NCBI RefSeq assembly: GCF_932294415.1 | Contig: NC_065536.1 | Location: forward strand, 50,406,354-50,470,353 | DNA: 64,000 nucleotides | Source: Quercus robur | Lineage: Eukaryota; Streptophyta; Magnoliopsida; Fagales; Fagaceae | Direction of reading: 5' to 3' | Shown: in pieces, positions 46,896-58,312 of the stretch | How the letters are laid out: every line of letters begins with the position of its first letter | Numbering within the stretch: position 1 is the first letter of the stretch | Translations under genes and position numbers: made by a program | Notes under the pieces: model-generated | Told to the model about the DNA's origin: nothing | Databases searched by the model: none | What the model saw: the letters and a program-made list of their open reading frames with translations, nothing else

Positions 46896-47902
46896 TAGGG
46901 GTGGCAATTTTTATCCATATCCATGAACCCGCCCATGACCCACCTTATTTGGATAAGTCTTAACCCAACCCATTTGAATATTTGGGTTAAATGGGTAAAG
47001 GCCCATTTGGTTATTTAATTAGATGGGTCTAAATGGATAAATCCACTAATACCCACTAAACCCATCTAAAATTTATATTTAAATAAACCCAAATACGAGA
47101 ATCTGAATTTCTCTTTCTCACGCTCCCGCACCGCCAATTTCTCCAACCGCGCATGCTTGCGAGACTTAGCATCCTCGTCGCGCTCATGGTTTCTATCATG
47201 TCGATCTCGGTCTCGTTCCCAATCTTTGTCACGGTCACGGTCGTGCCTGTCACGGTCACGATCATGATCACAGTCGCGGTCTCGGTCGCAATCGCGATGG
47301 AGATCGGAATCAAAGGGTTTGCTTAGATCGTTGCTGTTGTGGTGGTTGTGGTTGTTGGAAGTGGAGGAAAGGAGGCTTTGACGGATTTTGTTGATTTCAT
47401 CGACTTCTTTTTTATGGCATTTTAGGGCTAAGGCTTCACGTTCCGCTCTGGTTAGGAAAATGAGATTCACGGCGGAGCTTGTGACGTTGACGACGGAAAC
47501 ATCTTCGGTTAAACTACGTTTCATGGGCTGAGTTCTAGCTCTAAATGGACTATTAGGCTTTTTGAAAGTTTTGGGGATCATGTTCTTTTAATTTTATGAA
47601 GAAAAAAAAAGATTAAATTATATTTTGGATAAATTTTTATTTAAGTGTGCCTTTGGAAGAAGTTGATTTGCCTTATGCTTCTTTTTTTTTTTTCAGTTTA
47701 TTTATTTATTAATTTTTCAAATAATATAAATCTTAACTTATTAAAAAATGAGTTAGTTTTTAACTACTCGTTACACATTTAACATAAAATTTATCAAAAA
47801 TTATATATATATTTTTTATAAATATTATATAAAGAAGTTACCAGAAATTGTATAATCCAAAGGCACTCTTATAATTTTGATCTGAGTGGTTGGTACTATT
47901 TG

Positions 47903-47943
<41 letters not shown>

Positions 47944-48103
47944 GCTTGGTTAAGTGCAACTAGTTTTAGAGGGGTTATATTGGGTTAAATGAGTTGGGTG
48001 GATAATGGATAATTAATTTATATATAAACGGGTCATAAATGGATAAATGGATAATTACATACCCAACTCATTTATGACCCAACCCGCCCATTTGTCACCT
48101 CTA
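46896..48103. mobile_element. Non-autonomous hAT element carrying a captured host gene fragment (Pack-type)
   Basis: A perfect 8-bp TSD, GTTATAGT, stands at 46888-46895 and 48104-48111. The ends TAGGGGTGGCAATTT and (reverse) TAGAGGTGACAAATG are inverted, with further inverted similarity in the ACCCGCCCAT and GGATAAATGG subterminal words. The length is 1,208 bp. No transposase is present. The interior holds, on the minus strand, the N-terminal coding part of a PRP28/RH21-like DEAD-box helicase gene (47095-47581), then AT-rich sequence and (GA)n at 47906-47941. Confidence 0.88.
47066..47581 (-). pseudogene. Captured N-terminal fragment of a PRP28/RH21-like DEAD-box RNA helicase gene
   Basis: An intact 171-codon frame starts at an ATG (MIPKTFKKPNSPFRAR). 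It continues with MKRSLTEDVSVV, NLIFLTRAEREALAL and KKEVDEINKIRQS, then a long Asp/Arg-rich stretch (HRDCDRDRDCDHDRDRDRHD and on) and KHARLEKLAVREREKEK. This is the layout of the N-terminal tail of plant PRP28 (U5 snRNP 100 kDa, RH21), a splicing helicase: MKRS, then FLT(K/R)A(Q/E)RE, then an RD/RE-rich domain. All helicase motifs are absent. The frame runs into transposon terminal sequence (YLGLFKYKF) and stops. If expressed it would be a short RS-like basic-acidic peptide. The helicase identity is by pattern only. Confidence 0.7.
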
Positions 48104-48137
48104 GTTATAGTAAATGTCGATACCAAAATTGCATAAT

Positions 48138-48922
48138 ATGGTCCCATCTCTTCGTTAGTCACTTAAATTGTTGACTTGTTTGGTGTGTTTTGAATTGACA
48201 ATGTAAAGTTGTAAACCATTCAAAATTGTAGAATCCCTAAAAGCATTATAGTTCAACTAGTTGACACCTATTAGTATATTATTTTTCTTATTTTTAAATT
48301 GCACAATTGTCAAGAATTCCCAAAGTGAGGAACCATCTTTCTATTATTTGTCTCTATTATTAAATCTGAGCCTGGAAGCTGAAAACAGAAAACCTACGTA
48401 GAAGAGGACAAATGGCAGGCTCCAAGTGGCGGTTTTTCTAGAATTAGCTGACAGACCACATTACACATTAGCCTTAGGAATATGTTCTTATCTAAATTTG
48501 TTGTTCTTTTTTTTTGGTTTTTGGGTAAATTAAATTTGTTGTTCCGACTCTGTGTGATTATAATATAAAATTACTTTGTAGTTTGTACTGTTCTATGAGT
48601 TAAAATTAAATGCAGGCCAAATCCGGCCGTACCTAAGTAGAAATATACACATGATGCAAGCGTCCCTCAAGAATCAAGATATAGATTATTTTGCAAACAA
48701 GAGCAGCCAATTGCTGACTGTATGCATGTTAGAGCATGCAGTAGTTGTTATAATAATAAAAATAAATAAGAAGAAAACTGGTCCATTTTTGGTCATAAGA
48801 AGGCGCTTGAGTTCTAGTTAAAGACAAGTGGTTGTATGGTCCATGCCTAAACCTTAGTTAATTTTAATGTATTATATATCAAATTTCATGACAGATTGCA
48901 AGAATTTATTCTAATTGGTCCT
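48138..48922. other. Intergenic, no gene seen
   Basis: AT-rich sequence without a recognised frame or repeat border. Confidence 0.5.
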
Positions 48923-49212
48923 TATATAGCACGGGCGGCGGTACTTGACGGCTAGGGTGGTCCTGTCCTTATATAATAGGGGCGGTGGTACTTGAAGGCC
49001 AAGGTGGTCATAGGACCACCATAACCTGAATTTTTTTTTTTTATATATAATAATTTAAAATTTTACATTTGTCTGTCCTTCAAAAAAATTTTGGAAACAT
49101 ACTCAGTTTTTTTTTATGTCAATAAAATTAAACTTTACTTCATAATTTGTTCTACTTAACAATATATTGGGGCTTTCAAGCTAAAAAAAAATTTTGAACT
49201 GAAATCTGAAAA

Positions 49213-49243
<31 letters not shown>

Positions 49244-49370
49244 TATAACATAGCAAGCCCAAATGCCCTATAGACCTCAGGAAAAATGCCCAAGATCAAT
49301 CTCTTTTATTAGATTGTGTAATTTATGCTTCTTAAGGAACACTTTGAGAAAAATTTCTAGAGCCACCACT
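48923..49370. mobile_element. Candidate MITE with a duplicated left end
   Basis: The left end GGGGCGGTGGTACTTGAAGG (from about 48979) and the right end (GAGCCACCACTG, ending 49370) show short inverted similarity. TTATATA lies next to both (48969-48975 and 49372-49378). A second copy of the left end, GGGCGGCGGTACTTGACGGC, precedes it at 48933, about 46 bp upstream. An (AT)n run lies at 49220-49247. The superfamily is not assigned. Confidence 0.45.
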
Positions 49371-49489
49371 GTTATATAGGATGGGATTTTGAATTAAGCT
49401 ATTAGAGGTAGATTTCCTATTATATAATGAACCATACCGACACAATTGGAAGGGGAAAAAAAAACCCAAGCCAACTTCTTTATTCATTT

Positions 49490-49682
49490 TTTTTTTTTTT
49501 TTTTTTTAGAAACAAACACACACACATAGGGGAGAGGGAAAGAGTTTATAACACAAAGGCACATCACAACTTTACTCAAAAGTTATGGTAACTTTTAAAG
49601 GAGGGTGGAGCAAGCTATACTACACACAGCATACTCTTTTAAGCAATGTGAGACAATTACCCATTATTTTTTTCTTTTCTTT
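49490..49682 (-). mobile_element. SINE-like element with 11-bp TSD
   Basis: TTTATTCATTT occurs at 49479-49489 and 49683-49693. The T-run at the left is the A-tail of a minus-strand insertion. The minus strand ends in CCCTCTCCCCTATGTGTGTG, TTTGTTTCT and As, the same tail as the truncated insertion at 9962-10022. A Pol III B box was not clear. Confidence 0.6.
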
Positions 49683-49990
49683 TTTATTCATTTGTTGGTC
49701 TAGATAAAGCACCCAATAATTAATGTTCTTACCCTGATTGTGCACCAAAAGTTAAAAGGGACTTGCCATAAGAGCATGATTTAAAAGGAATCATATTGTA
49801 CTCTCTTCTTTGTTACGTGGAAAGAACAATAAGAAAAAGGAATGAAAGATATAACTCTTCTTGTCAAGAATTTATGATATTTTTTCAACCGACACTCCGG
49901 GTTTGGAGTTCATATTTGTAGCGATCGTATAGCTATTATATAAATTTATTGTATAAGCTTTATGAATTTGACAATTTGCACTAACTCTTT

Positions 49991-50135
49991 TCGTTTTTTA
50001 AATAGAGTTTCAACTTGTGAATTATGCCCTTTATCATCATAATAAAACACCAATTGGTTTTGATGTAGGTGAAGATTGAATCTCAAATCTCTATTCAACT
50101 ATAAAATTTTTTACCAATTAAGCTAACTGAAACCC
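49991..50135 (-). mobile_element. tRNA-derived SINE, diverged minus-strand copy
   Basis: The minus strand reads GGGTTTCAGTTAGCTTAATT, then GATTCAATCTTCAC (B-box-like), CAATTGGTGT, TGATAAAGGGC and a tail. It matches the plus-strand SINE at 50550-50720 block by block. The TSD is only approximate (ACTAACT...). Confidence 0.7.
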
Positions 50136-50549
50136 ATCAATATATACTAACTTTTAATTACAAAACAAAACATTATGTTATTGCTATGATTGCTGTCACA
50201 TTTATTATTTTATCTAATTGTTTATATATCATTTATAATAAAATTGATAAGAGCTTTAACACTTTTCTTATATTTGAAATATATATATATATAAATTATG
50301 GTAAAAAGTAAATTTACCTTTTATATTTAATGTAGGGATGTATAATGAGAAAAGAAAATAAAAATAAAAACAGAGGATAGTGAGAAAGTTTATAAATACA
50401 AAAAAAATTGACACTTGTTGATGCAAATTGCTAATAATAGGTAAAAAAGTGGTATTAGTAATAAATATAAATGAGAACAATACAAGCTTGTCACATCAAC
50501 CATCATAAAAAATGTTGTCAATTTTTTTTGTTTATGTAGCATTTCTCTA

Positions 50550-50720
50550 TTAGGTTTCAGTTAGTTTAATTAATAAAGTTTCTGATGGTTGAATAAGAGA
50601 TCTAAGGTTTAATCCCCGTCTATACCAAGAACTGACTAGTACCTTAATCTGATTATAAAAAATTATCATTAAAAGTAGATATCATTAGTTAAAACTCACT
50701 TAAAAAAAAAAGAAAAAAAA
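50550..50720 (+). mobile_element. tRNA-derived SINE with 14-bp TSD
   Basis: Perfect repeats GTAGCATTTCTCTA at 50536-50549 and 50721-50734 enclose a 171-bp insertion with an A-rich tail. It opens TTAGGTTTCAGTTAGTTTAA (A-box region) and carries the B-box-like GGTTTAATCCCC. The clean TSD marks it as a fairly young insertion, upstream of the ankyrin gene. Confidence 0.9.
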
Positions 50721-50734
50721 GTAGCATTTCTCTA

Positions 50735-51064
50735 GGAAAAAAGGTTGGAAGGTAGCTGCACCCACTCGTAAAGTTACAAGGCTAGTTACAACAATGTCAA
50801 ATGTAAAAATTGACGAAGATTGGAGTCATTGGACCACACCGCACACTATAATAAAAACGTTCTCTCTTTCCCTCCCTCCCTATTGACTTCTTAGGCAGTT
50901 CAACCAAAAAAAAACTAAACTTCTCTCTCACACGCCTAACGCCCTAAATTTGACAGAGACAAATAGCCTTTCGCTGAGAGAAACAGATTGAGATTGCGAC
51001 TGCCGCTCCCACTGCCAACACCTACCTACGTACGTAAAACGTTTGAGAAGTCAAACCGGAAATA
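50735..51064 (+). promoter_or_regulatory. Promoter and 5' leader of the ankyrin gene
   Basis: A TATA-like ACTATAATAAAAA near 50848 is followed by a CT-rich leader (CTCTCTTTCCCTCCCTCCCT, about 50863-50882), typical of plant 5' UTRs, up to the ATG at 51065. The SINE at 50550-50720 ends just upstream. Confidence 0.45.
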
Positions 51065-52679
51065 ATGACTGTGTCAGTAAACTCCGGCACCGGAAAACTA
51101 GCTTTCCCTGTTGATTACGATTACGATTACGATTACGAGGCTCATGAGGTTTCGCAACGCTTAGTCGACGCTGCGCACAACGACGATTCGGAGTTGGTTT
51201 ATGAGTGCATCGCTAACCCTTGCGTGGACGTGAATTTCATCGGAACTGTGAGCCTGAAGGCGAAGAAGACAGAGATTGTTTTGCACGAGGAATCGGCTCA
51301 CGAGGTCTGCGTTGAGTACGAGGAGTTCAAGACTGAGGTTACTGCTCTGTTCCTCGCTGCTCATTCTGGAAATTTGACACTTGTCAGAAAGCTTTTGGTA
51401 ATGCATCCTCACCATGTTTTTTTTTTTTTTTTTTTAAAGCAAAATTAGTTTGTGACTTGGTTAGATTATTTCGTGGATGTTTTATTTGATTTATTATTAA
51501 AAATGGAAAACTGATAATTCTATTTTTTTCAACGAAATCTTTACAATCATTTGCAGATACTTGAAAGAATTTGAAAAGGAAATTCCTATAAGCCATAAAT
51601 GATTGAAAAATATTAAATCTACAATATTTTTGTAACAAATTATAAATGTGTAGTTGTTATTGGTTCTAATTTGAACCTATTAGTAAAATTATTTTCTTAT
51701 CCCGTCAATAACAATTCATAACAACTGGTCATTTAGAATTTATTATGAAAATATTACGAAAATATTATAGACATAATATTTCTCTAAATTAATTTACAAT
51801 TTTTGTACAAACAATTAATATAATAGGTGATTATTACTTTATTAGTAAATAAAATGTGATGATAATGATTGGTCAAATGAAAAATAATAAAAAAATTTCT
51901 ATGTTAATAGTTGGTAAAATAGTTTGTTCGCATTGCTAATTTGAAAATTTGAATACACTGATATTTATGGAGTGTCATTAGTGAGGTGAGTTGTAAGTTG
52001 TAACTGACACGAGAGATTACGTGACATCTGGTGATTCTTATCGGATCTTTTGTGCATGTGTAGAGACTACAATGGAGAATAAGATCACGTCACGTTTATA
52101 TAAATATAGTCATTTTCTTCCTTTTACATTATTTATATTTTTGTCGCACAGATTTTCTTACACCTCGTTCTTTATTTAGAAAATACACATCACTTATACA
52201 GTTATACGAACGTACATATGTGATATGTAGGCTTAGGCCGAATTCTGTTGTTTGTTCTTAGTTTACCTTTTACCCAAAAAAAAGGAATTTACCCTTTCTA
52301 CCCAAAAAAAAAAAATGTCACTCACTCGCTTCTGCTTTATGCTGACGGTTCTAGCAATAGGATTTTGTTACTACTCCTATTAACTTTATTAGGAATTTAT
52401 TATTATTAGACTTTTTACATGTGTTAAGAGGTTTTAAAATTTTAAATTTGATGATAAGGTGGAGTTATGTCTAGGTAAGAAATAATTAGTTAATTATCAG
52501 GGACAGATTCAGTATATTAAGTTAGAGGGGACTAGGGTATAGGCCAAAAAAAAAAAAAAAACCAAATAGGCATTCATATGGTATTAACAAAAAAAAAATT
52601 ATAGTATTAACAAATTATATATACACAAAATCATTGTTTCTTAATACATTAAAATGCAATCATCTATCAATAAAGACAA

Positions 52680-52711
<32 letters not shown>

Positions 52712-55700
52712 CTAGCCTCATCACACGTGCTCCTCACATGCGATGAGGCTTTTTATTTTATTTTGAGTTTAATGTAATTTTTCAATTTGAATTTATCTAT
52801 TATTAGTGAGGTTATATACAGGAAATGATTTTTAAGAAACTAAAATTTAAAGTATGTTTGGTAGACTGTAATAGGCACTATAATGTACTAATTATTTCTA
52901 TGGTTTAACTATTCAATAGTTTAGCTATGTTTTTATTATATGGAATAGTTATTCTTTATGAATAATTATTCTTTAAAATTAGAAATAACTATTCATCTCT
53001 AAAAGGTATGTAATAGCTATTCCTTACTAAGAGTATTAATTTTTAAAATTAATATATTTCCAAATAAACAAACTTTCCATGTGCACATAACAATTATGAA
53101 AATAAAAAATCATAAAAAAATAACTAATCTCTTTTTCAAACTTAAAAAATATTATTTTTTAGGAAATATAATTATATGAATAAGATATCTCCTAAAATAT
53201 AACTTAAGTTTGATTTAAAATGTTTTCATTCCATTGTCTTCGGGGTTCTATTATTGTGTTATCACCAAACAAATGAATAGTAATAAGCATTACATTACAA
53301 CATTCTGTATTTCTTGTAATACATATTTCTATTCCTATATAATTACCATTATAGTCTACCAAACGTGCCCTTAGGATTTCAAATGAAGCAAACAGCTGGG
53401 TGTAGTGTGTGCTAGTTTTTAGGAAAAAATTTATCAAACGTACGTGAGATATATTTAAATAGAAAGTGTACTAATTTTTAGGATAAAAGTTACTCTTATA
53501 GTTTTTTTTTTTTTTTGAATTTTGAATTTTGAATTTTGTTGAATTACAATTTTAACCCTAATTTTTATTTTTTTAAGAATAAGGATTATCTAATTAAATT
53601 AGGGGTATTTTTGACATTTTTTGAAACCATAACTAACTTTCTGAATCTTCTTAATAATAATAATAATAATAATGTTTTTTTTAATATTAGGCTAGCTAGG
53701 ATTTTTATTTATTTTTTTGAAGTTAGAGCATTCACAATAGTGATGCTAAAAAATTTAGCTTTTAATACCTTAAAAAACTGTTTTATCTATTTTTACTACC
53801 TCACTTTACAATACACCTAACATCAAATGTTCTATTTTTTTTACCACTTCATTTAAAATAATATAAACAACTCATTAAAATAATAAGGAAGAGAGAGAAT
53901 TTGAGTTTTTTAATTGAAGGAGGAGAGATAAATTTAATAAAATATTGCATTTTATTTTTAACAATTTGCTACAGTCAACTAGTACTTATACCAGTTTATT
54001 GTAGTTGCAAAAAAATTAGCTTCAACTTCTCCAATAACACATGGTTTTTTGGTTCTTTGGTGGTAAAATAGTTTTTTTTTACTAAAATACAATCATGATT
54101 GTGAATGTTTTTATTGTTTTTGTTAAGTTTTTTGGGTTGGATAGTTTCTAGTTGTACTAGGTTGGTTAGGTTAATTGGGAAGGACCGAAGGAGGGGTCCA
54201 AGGTTTTGAAAGAGGGGCCAACTACAAAAATGAAAAATATCATAAGTAAAAAAAAAGGGACCGGGGGGCCCGGGCCTTGGTAATTACCATTTGATTCTCA
54301 GTGATGGGATTTTTTTTTTTTTTTAGAACACATGTGCTAGCCACATATGTACTATACCTCAAAAGAACTAATCATAATTGAGACTCTTTGTAATTGTTAA
54401 TAAAACCTAGTTCAACACAGTATATGCCCGATGTAGGACTCATTACACACCCACACATGTCACACAATCAATCAAATTGAGGAGTCACAATATGATAGGA
54501 TTAATTTTGACAAAACATAAAACAGACACTAAAGAGATTGTTGTTGGTGTTGTTGATATTAATTAAGTGATAGAAATGGACTAATGGTAGCATTAATGCA
54601 ATATGGCTTGTGTCTGCGTTCTTTGACAGATTGAGGGAGCTAATGTGAACCAGAAACTGTTCCGGGGCTATGCAACAACAGCAGCAGTGAGGGAGGGTTT
54701 TTTGGAGGTTCTGGAAGTGCTTATCAATGCAGGGGCATCTCAGCAGGCATGTGAGGAGGCATTGTTGGAGGCAAGCTACGTGGGCTTGGCCAGGCCAGTT
54801 GAGCTGCTTATGGACTCTAACATGGTCCGCCCGCAAGTTGCTGTGCATGCCCTTGTCTCTGCGTGCTGCAGAGGATTTGTCGATGTTGTTGATGCACTCG
54901 TCAAGGTAATTCACTTATGCTTTGAGAGTTGAGATAAAGAATGCGTAGATTTAGTAAATAAACTGTTGTATCTGGTTAGATTCTAGTTGATTAGCTGTAG
55001 GAATTGTAGTGATTGTGAGTTTTGACACTATTATTAAGATGATGAAATGAGCTTTATGAGCCCTCTTTTATTGTATGAAACCACTCATTGTAAATTGACC
55101 AACTTTCTTAATTTATATTTCCCTTGAATTTAGGGACCAAAACTGAGTTTTGATTGCTGTCTCATGCAGAACCAAATCCAATTAATTTGTCCACAGACCT
55201 TGAATCCGATGAATGCAGATTAGTTAGGAAGATATATATAGGTTAAGAATAGTAAAACTTTGGGTGTATTGATTTGTGTAGGTAGATATTCACAATTTTA
55301 TTTTATTTTTTGAGAGGGATTTGATAACCAAACTCTAGGATTTTCTGAACAACTCATTCTTCAAACAAAAATATCCTAATTTTGTCACAATGTAAAGCAT
55401 TGTCTTTTGAGAAATTGAAAATGCTTTTTTTTTTATTCTTGGCAGTGTGGATTGGATGCCAATGCAACTGATAGGGTGCTGCTTCAATCTTCCAAGCCAT
55501 TTCTGCACACCAATGTTGACTGTAATGCACTTGCTGCTGCCATTCTTTGCCGGCAAATTTCTGTTGTCAGATTGCTATTGCAGGTGGGCCTCTTTGTGCA
55601 TAGTGTAACATGTGAAGTATGGATATGCTCGGAGTAACCGGTGTAACATTGGTAGTTGGAAATTGACATCTAGTATACCAGTTGGACTGTTTTCTTATGA

Positions 55701-57315
55701 AAGCATTTTTATTGCAAAAAATATGTGACTTCAATCTACTATGGTATTCACCTTCTTTGTCACTGGAAAACAGGTGAGCGTCAGGACAGACATCAATGTG
55801 AAAGTAGGTGCTTGGTCATGGGATATGGATACAGGAGAAGAATTCCGGGTGGGTGCAGGACTAGCCGAGCCTTACCCTGTCACCTGGTGTGCTGTGGAGT
55901 ACTTTGAAGCCAGCGGTGCAATCTTGCATATGCTCCTCCAACATCTCTCCCCTAACACCCCTCACTGTGGGAGGGCTCTCATCCATCATGCCATTCTATG
56001 TAACAATGCAAGAGCAGTCGATATCCTGTTACGTTATGGTGCAGATATAGAATTTCCAATGACAACTTCAAAAACCAAGTTATACGCCATTCATTTGGCA
56101 GCACGGCTTGGGTATGCTAAAATTCTTCAATGTTTGATAAATGCTGGCTGCAATCTTAACTCTCAAACTGAATCTGGGGAAACTGCATTAATGATATGTG
56201 CTAGACGTAAGCATGAAGAGTGCCTAAAAATTCTGGCTTCAGTGGGTGCTGATTTTGGTTTGGTCAATACAGCTGGTCAATGTGCAAGCTCAATCGCTTA
56301 CACAACTCGGTGGACTCTTGGCTTCCAGCAAGTAGTAGTAGATGTAATTCAAGCCGATAAGGTTGTTCAGTCAAGCAATGCCTCAGTATTCTCCCCTCTA
56401 ATGTTTGTAATTCAAGCTAATGATATCGAAGCTTTGAAGAAACTCATCAAGAAAACAGACATTGATCTAGATGTGCAAGATGCAAATGGATTCTCAGCTG
56501 CCATGGTGGCTGCAAAAAATGGTCATGTTGAGGCCTTCCGGTTGCTTGTTTATGCTGGGGCTAACATAAGACTGCGTAATAGATATGGTGAGACAGCAAT
56601 GAACCTATTTGGAGTAAACCAAAACAGTGAATCCTTTGCAAGATTGATGATTGAATATGCACTAGATAGAGGATATGATGGTTCTGGTGGATTTTATGCT
56701 CTACATTTTGTTGCTCACCGTGGAGACATCAGTTTTGTTTGTAAATTAACAAATAGGGGATATGATGTTAATGCCTTAGACGATGATGGATATACCCCAC
56801 TGATGTTAGCAGCAAAAGGAGGCCATGGTAAGTTGTGTGAACTTTTGATCTCATGTGGAGCAAGATGTGACATTGAGAATAAGAGACATGAGACTGCACT
56901 CTTGCTAGCAAGAAAAAATGGTTTTGGAAATGATGCAGAGCGTGTGATATTTGATGAGCTTGCTCAAACCTTAGTACTAGGTGGTGCTCGTGTAAAGAAG
57001 CACACAAGGTATGGTAAAGGAGCTCCTCATGGTAAATTATTGAGCATGGTAGGGAATGTTGGGATTTTACGGTGGGGGAAATCAAGTAAGAGAAATGTGA
57101 TTTGTAAAGGTGCTGAGGTTGGGCCCAATGCAACATTTCGTAGGAATCGTCGGAGGGATGTTGATGAACCAGGGATGTTCCATGTGGTGACTACAAAAAA
57201 TAAGGTGGTGCATTTTGTATGTGATGGTGGGGTTGAAATGGCTGAGTTATGGGTGAGGGGAATCAAACTTGTGACAAGAACAGCTCTTTTTGGAAAGGAG
57301 CAAAGTAGCCTGTAA
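51065..57315 (+). CDS. Ankyrin-repeat protein, four exons, 762 aa
   Basis: Exons: 51065-51397, 54630-54905, 55446-55583 and 55774-57315, all GT-AG and all phase 0 (2,289 nt with stop). The ATG opens MTVSVNSGTGKLAFPVDYDY, with an acidic DYDYDYDYE run near residues 17-25. Ankyrin repeats begin near residue 30 and run to about 620: ATALFLAAHSGNLTLVRKLL, EVLEVLINAGAS, AIHLAARLGYAKILQCLINA, ETALMICARRKHEECLKIL, SAAMVAAKNGHVEAFRLLVY, TPLMLAAKGGHGKLCELLIS. These scaffolds bind partner proteins. The C-terminus (about 645-762: GRVK-like basic stretch, NATFRRNRRR, EPGMFHVVTTKNKVVHFVC, MAELWVRGIKLVTRTALFG) is compact and non-ankyrin; it resembles the tail of a plant ankyrin family whose function I cannot name. 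There is no membrane segment, so it is not an ACD6-type protein. The 3.2 kb first intron carries two MITEs. Confidence 0.88.
51612..51783. mobile_element. Short foldback MITE, copy 2, in ankyrin intron 1
   Basis: ACAATATTTTTGTAACAAAT and GTGTAGTTGTTATTGGTTCT on the left are matched in reverse by AATAACAATTCATAACAAC and TTATTATGAAAATATT on the right. It has the same structure as 44372-44532. Borders are approximate. Confidence 0.6.
52850..53370. mobile_element. Tourist-like (PIF/Harbinger-type) MITE in ankyrin intron 1
   Basis: The left end AAGTATGTTTGGTAGACTGT and the reversed right end GGGCACGTTTGGTAGACTAT are inverted, flanked by TTA on both sides (52847-52849 and 53371-53373). The element is 521 bp with no transposase. 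It is the same family as 62149-63176. Confidence 0.7.
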
Positions 57316-57914
57316 ATAGTGAGCTTTGTTTTCACAATCATGTGAGGAGTTGGAAAATGCTTCATCTTCTTGTTTTTTCCTGTGTTATAAATTATAATAC
57401 TCCCCTTGCATTGTGAAAATTTTAATTGCAGGATGAAATGTTTTTCTTGGGGATGACGGCTTCCATTAGATTTTCTGCATATATTTGACATAACTTCTTA
57501 CAGAAATTAACAATATTTACAGAGAGAGAAAATGATGCAGAACATGGATAGAAAAATAAAGATAAAAGAGCAAGAAAAGGAACAACAAAACAAATCCTAG
57601 GCTTCACCACCAAGAATGCCTGCAAACCCTAGGCATCACTCGCTTGACATTACCACCAAACATAGAGAACAAAGGACAAGACATATTCTCAACTCATTAT
57701 AAATTCTTATTCAAAATTCTCTGCTTTCACAATTACAAGAACACTAGTTTAATGGAGTTTAAGAATTACACTAATATGGAAAATGTCTAATCAAATCCCT
57801 TAAAACCTCAACATTAAAAACTAAATTCAAAATTCAAATTCAAAAATAATTTCAAATTTAAAAACAAAATCTTAAATGAATTTGGTGCCTTCTGCATCAG
57901 AAAAGGATACTGAG
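57316..57914. other. 3' flank of the ankyrin gene
   Basis: Probable 3' UTR just after the stop, then AT-rich sequence. No further gene seen. Confidence 0.5.
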
Positions 57915-58150
57915 TACCCGTTTGGATACTGATTATTAGCTTTTGCGTTTGCGTTTTTTTTTTAAGTGCATTTCTATGGCTGTGGTGGCTTTTCCAGTGG
58001 GTCCTGTGCACTATTCACGGGACTCACAAACCTCTTTTTCAACAAAACTTTCATTTAAAATGGGTCTCACAGCACTATTCATACATTTAAAAATTATTTT
58101 GCTATAGTGTTTTCAATTTTCAGCAAAATAAATGGTATCCAAACACACCC
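57915..58150. mobile_element. Short MITE (TACCCGTTTGGATAC ends)
   Basis: The left end TACCCGTTTGGATACTG and the reversed right end GGGTGTGTTTGGATACC are inverted, with TGAG on both sides (57911-57914 and 58151-58154). The length is 236 bp. It contains the frequent MITE words CACTATTCACGGGAC and CACAGCACTATTCA. Confidence 0.6.
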
Positions 58151-58312
58151 TGAGTGATCGGCTATACACAACATATGTTGAACTTGTATCCATTACATAA
58201 ATTAGAGGTGGGTAGCAATCTTCTTTTTGCCCTCAAGAATAGCAACTAAACAAGTTTTCCATACTATCATCTCTTTTGGGGCGAAAATAACATATATATA
58301 TATATATATATA
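58151..58312. other. Spacer with (AT)n microsatellite
   Basis: (AT)n at 58292-58312, directly followed by the LTR-like TGTAAGGGCACG. No gene. Confidence 0.5.
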
